A DNA stretch of 64,000 bases from the NCBI GenBank assembly GCA_964383815.1, contig CAYLIC010000002.1:1-64000 (forward strand). The letters run 5' to 3'. Positions 44,633 to 55,000 of this stretch are shown here, in pieces (within the stretch, counting starts at the first letter, position 1; every line of letters starts with the position of its first letter). A model generated the notes under the pieces. The model saw nothing but the letters and a program-made list of their open reading frames with translations, made no database searches and was not told where the DNA came from. Both the position numbers and the translations under genes were made by a program. The stretch comes from UBA11524 sp964383815 (lineage in GTDB: Bacteria > Bacillota > Clostridia > Christensenellales > Aristaeellaceae).

Positions 44633-45391
44633 ATGGAGGAGGCTGCCAACAGGACGCTCCAGCGGGGCTTGTCCATATTGGAGCTGCTCAGCGAGCATCC
44701 CGATGGGCTGGAGCTGCACGAAATCGCTTCGGCGCTGTCCCTGCCCAAGTCCACCGCTCACAACCTGGTGCAAACGCTATTGACCCTGCGCTACATCCGC
44801 CTGACGCCTGCCAGCCGCTATCAGCTGACGCTGAAAACCTTTGAGGTTGGCGCGTCTGTTGTTCAAACAACCGATGTGACCCAGGTGCTGCGCAGCTACA
44901 TGCTGAAGGCGTTTGCCGAGTGCAACGAAACCATGCACTGCGGTGTGCTGGCCGGCACAGACGTGCTGTATATCGACAAGATTGAGAGCACCCAGTCCAT
45001 CCGCATGGCCAGCCATGTGGGCATCCGCATGCCCCTGTACGCCACAGCCATGGGCAAGGCCTTCCTGGCGGAGATGAGCGAGGAGGCCATCCGCGCCCTG
45101 TACCCGGAGGAATCCCTTCCACCGCTGACGGAGCATACCATTCCCACCGTTTCCGCGCTCATTGCCCAAACGGCGGAAATCCGCCAGCGTGGCTGGGCCA
45201 CGGAAAACCAGGAGAATGTGGACAACGTGAGCTGCGTGGGTGTGGCTATCCTGGGCCGTGACGGCAAGCCTGCCTACGCCCTGAGCATCTCCGCGCCCGC
45301 CTTCCGCATGACGGAGGAGCGCTTCCAGTTCTGCGCGGGGCTGCTGCTGCGGGCCAAGCGGCATATCGAGCGGATACTTCGAGCCCTGTAA
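44633..45391 (+). CDS. IclR-family transcriptional regulator (KdgR-like)
   Basis: The product has 252 residues. The N-terminal winged helix reads LQRGLSILELLSEHPDGLELHEIASALSLPKSTAHNLVQTLLTL; the C-terminal effector domain has HCGVLAGTDVLYIDKIES, PLYATAMGKAFLA and ENVDNVSCVGVAI. In pectin and uronate users, IclR proteins of this type respond to KDG. It heads an operon with the KDPG aldolase and KDG kinase genes and has a palindrome in its own leader. The start follows CGGAGGG. Confidence 0.88.
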   Translation: MEEAANRTLQRGLSILELLSEHPDGLELHEIASALSLPKSTAHNLVQTLLTLRYIRLTPASRYQLTLKTFEVGASVVQTTDVTQVLRSYMLKAFAECNETMHCGVLAGTDVLYIDKIESTQSIRMASHVGIRMPLYATAMGKAFLAEMSEEAIRALYPEESLPPLTEHTIPTVSALIAQTAEIRQRGWATENQENVDNVSCVGVAILGRDGKPAYALSISAPAFRMTEERFQFCAGLLLRAKRHIERILRAL

Positions 45392-45434
45392 CCCTGTTTC
45401 CAAGCAACTTACCATAGAGAAAGGACGAACGAAC

Positions 45435-46391
45435 ATGGATTTTCTGGAGAAACTTTCCCTGGCTGGTCTGGTTCCCGTCATTGCCGTCAACGATGCTGAC
45501 GATGCTGTGCCCCTGTGCAAGGCTCTGTCCGATGGTGGCCTGCCCGTTGCGGAAATCACCTTCCGTACCGCCGCTGCCGAGGAAGCCATCCGCCGTGTCC
45601 ACGAAGCGCTGCCCAACGTGCTGCTGTGCGCTGGCACTGTGCTAACCATTGACCAGGTGGACCGCGCCGTGAATGCCGGTGCTGCTGCCATTGTGTCCCC
45701 CGGTCTGAACCCGGAGGTTGTGAAGTACTGCATCTCCAAGAACATCCCTGTGTGCCCGGGCACAGGCAATCCCTCCGATATTGAGGTTGCCCTGTCCCTG
45801 GGGCTGAAGGCTGTGAAGTTCTTCCCTGCCGAGCCCCTGGGCGGCCTGAAGCTCATCAAGGCCATGGCGGCTCCCTACGGTGCAGTGAAGTTCATGCCCA
45901 CCGGCGGCATTAACGAGAAGAACATGCTGGACTATCTGGCCTTCGACAAGATTCTGTGCTGCGGTGGCTCCTGGATGGTTCCCGCCGATGCCGTTGCCGC
46001 CAAGGACTGGGATCGTATCACCCAGCTGACCCGCTCCGCCGTGAACACCATGCTGGGCTTCGAACTGCGCCATGTGGGCCTGAACTGCGCCGATGCTGAC
46101 GCCTCCATGGCCCAGGCCAAGAAGATTGCCGACCTGCTGGGCTGGCCCATCAAGGAGGGCAACTCCTCCAACTTCGTTGGCACTGGTTTTGAGCTGATGA
46201 AGACCATGGGCCGCGGCAAGAACGGTCACATCGCCATCGGTACCAACAGTGTGAAGCGCGCCAAGTGGCACCTGGAGCAGCGCGGCTTCAAGTTCATCGA
46301 GGAATCCGCCGTGGTCAAGAACGGCAAGATCATCGCCATCTATCTGGAGGATGAAATCGGCGGCTTCGCCTTCCACCTGGTGCAGAAATAA
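45435..46391 (+). CDS. eda: KDPG/KHG aldolase fused to a VOC-like domain
   Basis: The product has 318 residues. Residues 1-205 are the aldolase that splits 2-keto-3-deoxy-6-phosphogluconate into pyruvate and glyceraldehyde-3-phosphate: the catalytic Glu in VAEITFRT, LCAGTVLT, the Schiff-base Lys in LKAVKFFPAE and MPTGGI. The last 110 residues (FELRHVGLNCADADASM...GGFAFHLVQK) look like a single VOC/glyoxalase module, and its GFAFHL end is typical. The usual aldolase is about 210 residues. The extra domain may bind a metal or sense a substrate; its role is not known to me. RBS GAAAGGA is present. Confidence 0.88.
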   Translation: MDFLEKLSLAGLVPVIAVNDADDAVPLCKALSDGGLPVAEITFRTAAAEEAIRRVHEALPNVLLCAGTVLTIDQVDRAVNAGAAAIVSPGLNPEVVKYCISKNIPVCPGTGNPSDIEVALSLGLKAVKFFPAEPLGGLKLIKAMAAPYGAVKFMPTGGINEKNMLDYLAFDKILCCGGSWMVPADAVAAKDWDRITQLTRSAVNTMLGFELRHVGLNCADADASMAQAKKIADLLGWPIKEGNSSNFVGTGFELMKTMGRGKNGHIAIGTNSVKRAKWHLEQRGFKFIEESAVVKNGKIIAIYLEDEIGGFAFHLVQK

Positions 46392-46411
46392 CGAATTGAA
46401 GAGGAGTCCCC

Positions 46412-46576
46412 ATGGACAAGCTCATCATTGTCGGTCAGGTGACGGGCAACCGTGAGGTGGCTGAGCCACCCGGGTTGGATGCCTGCCTGCAGGACGGCTT
46501 GAACATCAGGGAGATTCAAGCCAAAAGCACCGATGAGCATTGCTGCTATGTTTGGCTGACCAAGAAAGACAAATAA
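46412..46576 (+). CDS. Small protein between eda and kdgK, unknown function
   Basis: The product has 54 residues: MDKLIIVGQVTGNREVAEPP at the start, CYVWLTKKDK at the end. GAGGAG stands six bases ahead of the ATG, and the gene fits neatly between its neighbours (20 and 29 bases), which supports translation. No membrane segment or domain is recognised. Confidence 0.55.
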   Translation: MDKLIIVGQVTGNREVAEPPGLDACLQDGLNIREIQAKSTDEHCCYVWLTKKDK

Positions 46577-46605
46577 TCAACACAACAAATATGGAGGTTT
46601 GAACA

Positions 46606-47640
46606 ATGAGCAAGGTTGTTACCTTTGGCGAGATTATGCTGCGCCTGAAGTCCCCCGCCTACGAGCGTTTCTTCCAGTCCCCTTCCCTGGAGGCCACCTT
46701 TGGCGGCGGCGAGGCCAATGTGGCTGTGTCCCTGGCCAATTACGGCATGGACGCTGCCTTCGTTACCGTGCTTCCCAAGAACGACATTGGTGAAGCCTGC
46801 CTGCGTGAGCTGCGCGGCTTTGGCGTAGACACCACCAAGATTGTCCGCAAGGATGGTCGCATGGGCATATACTTCCTGGAGACCGGCGCTGTGCAGCGTC
46901 CCTCCAAGGTGATTTACGACCGTGCCGGCTCCGCCATCTGCGAAGCCAAGCCCGGCGACATCGACTGGGACAAGGTTTTCGAGGGTGCAACCTGGTTTCA
47001 CCTGACTGGCATCACTCCCGCCATTTCCCAGGGCGCTGCCGACCTGTCCATTGAGGCGGTGAAGGCTGCCCAGGCCCGGGGCATCCATGTGTCCTGCGAC
47101 CTGAATTACCGCAAGAACCTGTGGAAGTACGGCAAGGATGCCAAGGAAGTCATGACCGAGCTGGTGAAGTACGTTGATACCGTGATCGCCAACGAGGAGG
47201 ACTTCCAGAAGTCCCTGGGCCTGAAGGCCGAATCCCAGAGCGATGTGGAAGAGGGCGAGCTGAACATCGAAAACTACAAGGCCATCGCCTCTCTGGCTAT
47301 GGAAACCTATCCCAACATCAAGCGCGTTGCCATCACCCTGCGCGAGAGCAAGTCCGCCAACCATAACGACTGGCGCGCCTGCCTGTACAACGGCAAGGAC
47401 TTCTTTCTCTCCCGCAAGTATGCCATTACCGACATTGTTGACCGGGTTGGCGGCGGTGACTCCTTCGGCGGCGGCCTGATCTACGGCCTGAACAACTACG
47501 ATGACGAGCAGACTGCCCTGGAGTTTGCCGTGGCTGCCTCCTGCCTGAAGCACACCATCATCGGCGACTATAACCGTGTGTCTGTTGCGGAAGTGGAATC
47601 CCTGATGAAGGGCTCCGGCAACGGTCGCGTGCAGCGCTAA
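46606..47640 (+). CDS. kdgK: 2-keto-3-deoxygluconate kinase
   Basis: The product has 344 residues and belongs to the PfkB family. It shows VTFGEIMLRLKSP, GGGEANVAVSLANYG and the ATP/catalytic site VDRVGGGDSFGGGLIYGL with the base Asp. It phosphorylates KDG from mannonate dehydratase, giving KDPG for the aldolase encoded upstream. AGGAGG-like GGAGG precedes the ATG. It is the last gene of the operon. Confidence 0.92.
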   Translation: MSKVVTFGEIMLRLKSPAYERFFQSPSLEATFGGGEANVAVSLANYGMDAAFVTVLPKNDIGEACLRELRGFGVDTTKIVRKDGRMGIYFLETGAVQRPSKVIYDRAGSAICEAKPGDIDWDKVFEGATWFHLTGITPAISQGAADLSIEAVKAAQARGIHVSCDLNYRKNLWKYGKDAKEVMTELVKYVDTVIANEEDFQKSLGLKAESQSDVEEGELNIENYKAIASLAMETYPNIKRVAITLRESKSANHNDWRACLYNGKDFFLSRKYAITDIVDRVGGGDSFGGGLIYGLNNYDDEQTALEFAVAASCLKHTIIGDYNRVSVAEVESLMKGSGNGRVQR

Positions 47641-47668
47641 GCATATCCTCCAGACCTTCATATATCAG

Positions 47669-47701
47669 CAAGCGCCTCCTGAATCGCTCAGGAGGCGCTT
47701 G
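47669..47701. terminator. Bidirectional terminator
   Basis: CAAGCGCCTCCTGA (47669-47682), loop ATCGC, and its complement (47688-47701), between convergent kdgK and GH39 genes. Confidence 0.8.
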
Positions 47702-47712
47702 TGTGTATTCAC

Positions 47713-49221
47713 TCAGCTGTGCCTGCGGTACCAGTGGTAGTCGTAGCCATAGTCGCTGTTTTCTGCAATGCCGGTCAGCTCAAAGTGCACCACAGCGTTT
47801 TCCCGCAGGTTCAGCTTAATGGCCACCCAGCCATCGTCCGCATCCACATTGCTGCTCTGGCACAGGGGCTGGCCTGCCTTGCGCAGGAAGTCCACCTGCC
47901 GTTCCGTCAGGGAGGCAGGCTCGCCCATGTCATGCCAGGCCTTCAGGGGGTTGCAGCACTTCTCGTCCACTGTGCGGGTCAAAAGGCCCACGGTGCCCTC
48001 TGCAGGCACGTTCAGGTCAATGGACAATTCGCTCCGCTCCTCCCGGCACAGGTTCCAGGCCACACCCTCGTAGGAGCCGTCCTTCCGCCGCAGGAGCACC
48101 ATGTGCTCGTCCCGGTAGACAGGCTCACCCTTCAGGTTGTTGAAGAAAGCAAACGTCCACAGCGTGGGCTTGGGAATCAGCTGGTTGGCAATCATGCCAA
48201 ACCCGCCGTGGAACGGCTGCACCGGCACGCCGCACTCCTCAAACACATCGCCAAATGTCCAGTAGGAGTAGGATGCAGCCACATCCCCAAAGCAGGCAAG
48301 AATCCCTGCAATGTAGGCAGCGTTCAGGTTGGTATCATGAATGGGGCACAGGGGATTGTAGGATGTGTTGAACTCCGTAATGTGCAGCTCCATGCCCTTA
48401 TACTCCGGAAAACTGTCAATGATGTCCCGGGTTTCCTTCATCTCGTCGTACACGCTCTGCACGGTACGCATGGTGTGGTAAAGGTACTTGCCGTGGTGCT
48501 CCGGCGTTTCGCCCATGTAGGCGTGGCGGGTCACGAAATCCACCGGCAGCTTTCTGTCCCGGCAGAAGGAAAGAAAGTCGCTGATCCACTGCTGGGAACC
48601 GTTGCCGCCGCACACTGCCGGGCCGCCAACCCGCATGCCGGGCAGCGCCTCCTTCACGGCCTGCACGGTCACCTCATACAGGTGCAGGTACTTCTCCTTG
48701 TCCGCATTCTCCCAGAAGCCGGGCAGGTTCGGCTCGTTCCACACCTCGCAGGGCCAGGAGGAAACCTCTTCCTCGCCATAGCGGTCCGCCAGGTGGTGCA
48801 GGGTGGCCTTCACCAGGGCGCACCAGGCAGCATCATCCCTGGGCGGGGTGGTGTTGCCTTTCCAGTAGAAAATGGTCTGCCTGCCGCTTGCCATTTTTTC
48901 CGGCATGAAGCCCAGTTCCAGAAACGGCCGGATGTTCTGCTGCCTGTAGCAGTCCATCACCCTGTCCAGGTAGGTAAAGTTGTAGGTCACCCGCTCCACA
49001 CCGTTTTCATCGGTATAGGGCTGATAGATAGCCATATCGTCGCAGAAAAGCCCGTGACCGCGAATGTGCCTGAAGCCGGCCTCCGCCTGGGCCATGGCAA
49101 GCTGATCCTGGTATTCCTTCTGCAGTGCCAGCCCCATGCGACCTGTGCCCACGCAATAGGCAGCATTGTTGGTGAAGTTCGCCGTGTCCCCATGCTTGAT
49201 GTTGATGCTCAGGTTCTTCAT
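47713..49221 (-). CDS. GH39-type glycosidase (beta-xylosidase)
   Basis: The product has 502 residues and no signal peptide. The acid/base motif is CEVWNEPNLPGFW and the nucleophile lies in LHITEFNTSYNP; the C-terminal 150 residues form a beta-sandwich, as in clan A beta-xylosidases. It probably trims xylo-oligosaccharides in the cytoplasm, consistent with the neighbouring GH67 alpha-glucuronidase. The ATG at 49221 is chosen from AAAGG nine bases upstream; an ATG at 49230 is also possible. Confidence 0.87.
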   Translation of the reverse strand: MKNLSINIKHGDTANFTNNAAYCVGTGRMGLALQKEYQDQLAMAQAEAGFRHIRGHGLFCDDMAIYQPYTDENGVERVTYNFTYLDRVMDCYRQQNIRPFLELGFMPEKMASGRQTIFYWKGNTTPPRDDAAWCALVKATLHHLADRYGEEEVSSWPCEVWNEPNLPGFWENADKEKYLHLYEVTVQAVKEALPGMRVGGPAVCGGNGSQQWISDFLSFCRDRKLPVDFVTRHAYMGETPEHHGKYLYHTMRTVQSVYDEMKETRDIIDSFPEYKGMELHITEFNTSYNPLCPIHDTNLNAAYIAGILACFGDVAASYSYWTFGDVFEECGVPVQPFHGGFGMIANQLIPKPTLWTFAFFNNLKGEPVYRDEHMVLLRRKDGSYEGVAWNLCREERSELSIDLNVPAEGTVGLLTRTVDEKCCNPLKAWHDMGEPASLTERQVDFLRKAGQPLCQSSNVDADDGWVAIKLNLRENAVVHFELTGIAENSDYGYDYHWYRRHS

Positions 49222-49234
49222 GTCATCCATCCTT

Positions 49235-50017
49235 TCACAGGCCTGCCTTGGCCTGGTCGAATACGAAAATCTGGTTGTGGGGCAGATTGGCCTGCCGGGT
49301 ATCGATAGCCTCGTAGGGTGCAATCTTCACGGGCACAGCGGCCCGCAAGGCATCATCCGTCAGGCCGTTCAGGAAATCGTCCAGCATGCTGCGCTCATAC
49401 AGCCTGTGCTGGTGGGAGCACAGCACATGGGTGAAGGGCAGCGCCTGCAGCCTGCGCACATTGGCCCTGTAGGCCTGTGCGCCCAGCGCCGCAGGAAAGA
49501 ACAGCCATGTGCATGGGTTCCAGTCGTCCGCAGTCAGCAGCAGCTTCATATCCGGCAGGTACACCACCGCCGAGCCGGGCGTGTGTCCCGGGCAGCTAAT
49601 GACCTGCACCCGCATGCCGCCCAGGTCAACGGTCTGCTCGCCCAGTGGCAGCGGCATGGGGATGTTGTCCGCCAGGAAGGCCGCATCCACCGGCAGACCC
49701 TTGTCCCTGGCCTGCCGGTACACCCGCCTGCGCATTTCCTCCCCCGTGTAGGTCAGGAAGTCCGCCTGATCCTCCGGGAACATCAGCGTATGCTCAAACC
49801 AGCGGGCGCCCAGGGCATGGTCGTGATGTCCGTGGGTGATGATCACCGTCAGCGGCAGCTGGGTGATGCTGCGGACAAAGGCCTGCACATCCTCCACGCC
49901 ATAGCCGGTGTCCACCAGCAGGGCGGATTGCTCGCCCACCAGCAGCGTCATGCACACGCCCATGCAATCCTTCATGTGGAACACATGGGGCATAACCTCA
50001 TGGGATTCAAAGGGCAT
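49235..50017 (-). CDS. MBL-fold metal-dependent hydrolase
   Basis: The product has 260 residues. The zinc site THGHHDHALG, then CPGHTPGS, LLTADDW and the late His in SHQH are those of the metallo-beta-lactamase fold. The substrate is unknown; such genes often accompany sugar operons as putative lactonases. GGAGG eight bases before the ATG at 50017 fixes the start, although the frame is open further upstream. It lies 13 bases ahead of the GH39 gene. Confidence 0.82.
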   Translation of the reverse strand: MPFESHEVMPHVFHMKDCMGVCMTLLVGEQSALLVDTGYGVEDVQAFVRSITQLPLTVIITHGHHDHALGARWFEHTLMFPEDQADFLTYTGEEMRRRVYRQARDKGLPVDAAFLADNIPMPLPLGEQTVDLGGMRVQVISCPGHTPGSAVVYLPDMKLLLTADDWNPCTWLFFPAALGAQAYRANVRRLQALPFTHVLCSHQHRLYERSMLDDFLNGLTDDALRAAVPVKIAPYEAIDTRQANLPHNQIFVFDQAKAGL

Positions 50018-50120
50018 TTCTCTCGCCTCCATATTGCTTACCATTCGACACAGGGTTCCTTTTTCCTTTACGCAAAGGAATAAAAGCAAGAACTGCCTGT
50101 TGAAAAAGCAAATTCCGCCC

Positions 50121-50149
50121 TTGTGCCCGGTGGGCGGTGATGGTATAAT
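50121..50149 (+). promoter_or_regulatory. Sigma-A type promoter of the GH67 gene
   Basis: TTGTGC (50121-50126), 17 bases, TATAAT (50144-50149). Confidence 0.65.
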
Positions 50150-50186
50150 TCATGCTGTCACATTATAATATGAAAGGATTACAGCC

Positions 50187-52028
50187 ATGAGCACCAAGCG
50201 TCTTTCCTGGCTTCCTTTTCTCCGGGAGGATATACCCGCCACCTGCACCACCGCAGAGGATATTGCCGCCTTCGAGCTGAACCAGGCGCTGCCGGGCCTT
50301 GCACCGGGCAGGCAGGCAAGGCTGTCCCTGTGCGCCCCCATGGAGGAGCGCTACACCATCACCCAGCAGGGTGATACATTCCTGGTTTCCGGCGGTGAGC
50401 CGGGCCTGCTCTACGGCGCCTATGCGCTGCTGATGTGCCTGTCCGCCGGGCATCCGCTACCCATGGGCGAGCAGCAGCCCCGGTATGCCCTGCGCATGCT
50501 GAACTGCTGGGATAATGCCGATGGCAGCATCGAGCGCGGCTACGCCGGGCGCAGCCTGTTTTTCGAGGGTGGGCATTTCGATTACGACCCGGCGCGCATG
50601 CGGCAGCTGGGCCGCCTGCTGGCCTCTGTTGGGCTGAACGTGCTGTGCATCAACAACGTGAACGTCCGCTACCCTGCCGATCAGCTGATTGAGTCCTGGC
50701 TCCCCCAGCTGGCAGAGCTGGCGGCGATTTTCCGTCCCTTCGGCGTGAAGCTGATGGTATCTATCGATTATTCCGCACCCATTCGCCATGGCATACCCAC
50801 TGCCGATCCGCTGGATCCCCAGGTGCAGGCCTGGTGGAACAGGCAGGTGCAGCTTGTCTACCAGGCAGTACCCGACCTGGCTGGCTTCCTGGTGAAGGCG
50901 GACAGCGAGCACCGTCCCGGGCCCTTCACCTACGGGCGCAACCATGCCCAGGGTGCCAACATGCTTGCCCGGGCCCTGAAGCCCTTTGGCGGCAAGCTGG
51001 TGTGGCGCTGCTTTGTGTACAACTGCATGCAGGACTGGCGCGACCGCAAGACCGACCGCCCCATGGCTGCCTATGAGCACTATGCATATCTGGACGGAGA
51101 ATTTGAGGACAATGTGATTCTTCAGGTGAAGAACGGCCCCTTTGATTTCCAGGTTCGGGAGCCTGTATCTCCCCTGCTGTACGCCATGCCCCAAACCAAC
51201 CTGGCGATTGAATTCCAGCTTGCGCAGGAATACACCGGCCAGCAGATTGACATTTACGCCATGCCGCCCATGTGGCGGGAGGTGTACGACGATATGCCTG
51301 CCGATAAGGTGATGGCCATTGCCGCCGTGACCAACCTGGGCCGGGACGATAACTACACCGGGCATCCCTTCGCCGCGGTGAACCTGTTTGGCTACGGCCT
51401 TTTTGCCTGGAACCCGGACCTGCAGCCGGAGAAAATCATCCGCCTGTGGGTGCGCCTGACCTATGCCATGAACCCCATGGATGAGGATGCACTGGTGGCG
51501 CTGCTCATGGGCAGCCGCCGCACCTACGAAAAGTATACCGCGCCCCTGGGCCTGTGCTGGATGGTCAGCCCGAACCATCACTACGGCCCCAGTCCCAGCG
51601 GGTATGAATACCAGGCCTGGGGCACCTATCACAAGGCTGACCGCAATGCTGTGGGCATTGACCGCACGGCTAACGGCACCGGCTATGTGCTGCAATATCC
51701 CGAGGACATGCAGAAGCGCTATGCCACACCGGAAGCCTGCCCGGACGAACTGAAGCTTTTCTTCCATCGGCTCCCCTACGATTATGTGATGGGTGACGGG
51801 CGCACGCTGATTCAGCGCATTTACGACGACCATTTTGAAGGCCTGGCGGAAACCCGTGCCATGGCAGAAACCCTCAAGGCGCTCCCCCTGCCCTCTCCTG
51901 ACAAAGAGGAAGCACTTTCCCGCATGGAACGCCAGCTCGCCAATGCTCGTGAGTGGTGCGACATTATCAACAGCTTCTTCCACGGCTATTCCGGTGTGGA
52001 GGACGCCTGCGGGCGCACCATTTACTAA
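50187..52028 (+). CDS. aguA: GH67 alpha-glucuronidase
   Basis: The product has 613 residues, cytoplasmic. It releases glucuronic or 4-O-methylglucuronic acid from the end of xylo-oligosaccharides. An N-terminal domain with LYGAYALLMCLSAG is followed by the catalytic barrel: PRYALRMLNCWDN, INNVNV, the stretch VKADSEHRPGPFTYGRNHA, and NPNHHYGP-like SPNHHYGPSPSGYEY. Length is slightly below the 650-700 of well-known members. The uronic acid released can enter the uxuB/uxuA/kdgK/eda route in this window. Confidence 0.92.
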   Translation: MSTKRLSWLPFLREDIPATCTTAEDIAAFELNQALPGLAPGRQARLSLCAPMEERYTITQQGDTFLVSGGEPGLLYGAYALLMCLSAGHPLPMGEQQPRYALRMLNCWDNADGSIERGYAGRSLFFEGGHFDYDPARMRQLGRLLASVGLNVLCINNVNVRYPADQLIESWLPQLAELAAIFRPFGVKLMVSIDYSAPIRHGIPTADPLDPQVQAWWNRQVQLVYQAVPDLAGFLVKADSEHRPGPFTYGRNHAQGANMLARALKPFGGKLVWRCFVYNCMQDWRDRKTDRPMAAYEHYAYLDGEFEDNVILQVKNGPFDFQVREPVSPLLYAMPQTNLAIEFQLAQEYTGQQIDIYAMPPMWREVYDDMPADKVMAIAAVTNLGRDDNYTGHPFAAVNLFGYGLFAWNPDLQPEKIIRLWVRLTYAMNPMDEDALVALLMGSRRTYEKYTAPLGLCWMVSPNHHYGPSPSGYEYQAWGTYHKADRNAVGIDRTANGTGYVLQYPEDMQKRYATPEACPDELKLFFHRLPYDYVMGDGRTLIQRIYDDHFEGLAETRAMAETLKALPLPSPDKEEALSRMERQLANAREWCDIINSFFHGYSGVEDACGRTIY

Positions 52029-52039
52029 TCGCACACAAA

Positions 52040-52074
52040 AACCCGCCTGCCGCAAACAGCACGGCAGGCGGGTT
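52040..52074. terminator. Bidirectional terminator
   Basis: AACCCGCCTGCCG (52040-52052) pairs with 52062-52074, between convergent GH67 and GH2 genes. Confidence 0.82.
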
Positions 52075-52079
52075 CTTAT

Positions 52080-55000
52080 TTACTTCGCAAACTGGAATCC
52101 GTAGAAATCAAACTGGCTGCCCGGCAGGAACACAAAGCTCACCGTGCACACGCCCGGCAGAACCTCCAGGTCGAAGGTCTGGGTGCTGCGGCCTTCGCCT
52201 GTGAACTGGGCCAGGGTGGTCAGGCTGTCACCCGCCTCGTTTTCAAAGCGGATGGTCACCGGGTTCACCGCCAGGGGTGTGGCGGCATCCAGGGTCAGCC
52301 GGGCGCGGTTCGCCGTGCCAAAGTCCATGCCGGTATACACCAGGGTCACATTGTTGCCAATGTCCATAATGCCCGCATCGCTCCGGCGGAAGCTGTCGCC
52401 GTACACGGTGTCCGCCTCCAGGCCGGAAAGCTGCTGCCAGGCACGGCTTTGCTTGGCGAAGGAGAAGCCCTTCAGGTGTACTTTGCTCTCCATAGAGAAG
52501 CAAAGTGTCTGCACACCCGTCAAACGGCGAGGTAATTTATAGGTTTCAGGCTGGTAAACATTCCACTGGCTGGGCTTTTGATATTCAAGTACAGCCAGCC
52601 TTTCGCCTCCGTTTCGGGGATCACCCAGCCAAAGGGTCATTTCGTAATGCTTGTCGTCCAGGGCGAAAATGGGCAGGGTGATTTCATCCGAGCCTACCGG
52701 CCCAAAGTCCACCCGGTCAAAGCCTGCCATGCTGTATCCGTCCCGCCCGAAGGCAATGCCCTGCTCGTTTCCCGCGCCAATTTCCCCGTCCGTAAAGCTG
52801 TACAGCCCGGCGCTGACAAACTCATAGGGGTTCAGGTTGGGCTGACCCATGCCTGTAATGTTGATCTCCTGCTGGGAAATCACCCGCGGGTGGTCATAGC
52901 CATTGTTGCAGGTGGCCCGCAGGTATACCTGTCCATCGCCCACGCCGCGGACTGTTACCAGTCTATCTCCCGTTTCTACTTCTGCGCAAGGGGATTCAAT
53001 ACCCTTGTCAGTGGTCACACGGTAGTGAATATCCTGCTTGTCGGCATGTTCGGGTAGGCACTTCACACGGAAGGTCACGCAGGGGTTTTCAGGTGAAAGT
53101 GCCTTGCTGCCAACAGGGGAAAGTTCAATGCGCCGCACAGGGGTTTCGCTGGGCATGGGCGTATCGGCAAAGGGGCGATGTGGAGCAGAACCAAACCGAC
53201 CGTCGGTCTGTATTGCTGGTATATCCAACACAGCAGTCGCCTTTCCGGGCGAGGAAACCTCCACATGCACCATGCCAGCGGATACACCAGAACCCACAAT
53301 GGCCAGAAGCTTCCCACTGAACAGCCGACGGGTGCTGGTCTTGTATCCCTCACAGTCGGTACTGTCGCCATTGTCCAAGCCAAGCAAAACGCCGCCGCTA
53401 ACCCTCACATGGACACGATCAACGGCGTTCTCCACAGGGTGTCCTTCGCTATCTGTCATAGAAATCGTAACAAAGGTTATGTCTTCGCCATCGGCTAATA
53501 GCTTATCATCTTCAGCCTCCAGGACGATTTGCGCACTTTCGCCGGGCGTGTAGCGGACATCCTCTGCCAGCAGGTTGCCATCATCATCGTAGGCCCGGGC
53601 TCGTAGCTCACCAGCCTGGAAGGGCACCTGCCACAGGGGCAGGCACTTTTCCGGGTCGCGCCTGTCCACCTGCCTGCAGCCCAGGGATGCACCGTTCAGC
53701 AGCAGCTCGCAGCTGGCGCCGGTGGTCATCACCGCCACATCAATCAGCTGGCCCGGGTTCCAGTCCCAGTGCACGCCGATGTGGGCCATGGGTGCATCCG
53801 TCCACAGGGCACGGCACAGGTACCAGTATTCCTTGGGGAAAACCGCCGTGTCCATCATGCCGAAATAGCAGTTGCGGGTGTGGTAGGGCGTAGGCTCGCC
53901 AATGTAGTCAATGCCCGTCCACAGGAACTGCCCCAGGGAATAGGGTGAGTTCAGGTCGTCCACCAGGCAGCGGCGCATGTCCCGCGTACCCCAGCTGGTG
54001 GTGCTGTTGCCCAGGGAGGAGCACTGCAAGTCCTCATCCGAAAGGATGCTGGCGCTGGCCGGAAAGCGGTATACACCCCGGCTGGACAGGGCGGAGGCGG
54101 TTTCGCTGCCGTAGATGAGCCAGTCCGGGTGTTCCCGGTGGTGGGCAGCGTAATACTTCTCGCCATAGTTGTAGCCTGCGGCCTGCACCAGGTCGGCACA
54201 CTTCTGCGCGCCTTCCCAGGGCATGAAGTTGGAGCCGATGGTGACAATGGCATTGCCCCTGGGGTCATGCCTGCGCACCTCGTCCCGCAGCATGCAGGTG
54301 ATGGTCTGCCCGCGGGCGTCCGCGTGGGTGTCGAGAATTTCATTGCCAATGCTCCACATGAGCAGGCAGGGGTGATTTCTGTCCCGGCGGACCCAGCTGG
54401 CAACATCCGCCGCCGCGTTTTCCGGGAAGAACCGGGCATAGTCGTAGGGTGTTTTGGGGCGTTCCCACATGTCGAAGGCCTCGTCCACCACCAGGATGCC
54501 CATCTCGTCGCACATGTCCATCACCTGCCTGGCAGGCGGGTTGTGGGATGTGCGCAGGGCATTGACGCCCATATCCTGCATGGCCTTCAGCTGGCGACGG
54601 GCTGCCTTTGCGTGAAAGGCAGCGCCCAGCGCGCCCAGGTCGTGGTGGAGGCACACGCCGTGGAGCTTCACATGCTCCCCATTCAGGAAAAGGCCTTCAT
54701 CCGCGCTATACTTCACCGTGCGGAAGCCAATATGCTGGCGGATGCTCTGCTCCCCCAGGCGGGTTTCCAGCGTGTAGCAATGGGGCTGTTGCAGCTGCCA
54801 CAACAGCGGCTGATGCACCAGCATGTCCTCACCGGCTGTTTCCGCCACCAGCGTGCCATCGGGCGCATACAGCCTGTGCAGCGGCTGCTCATCGCCCTGG
54901 CCCAGGATTTCCGTTTCAATGTGCACCTGCCAGCAATCACCCTGGCAGGCCATGGTTACATACACGCCATCCAGCGGCATGTGGCGCTTAGGCAGCACAT

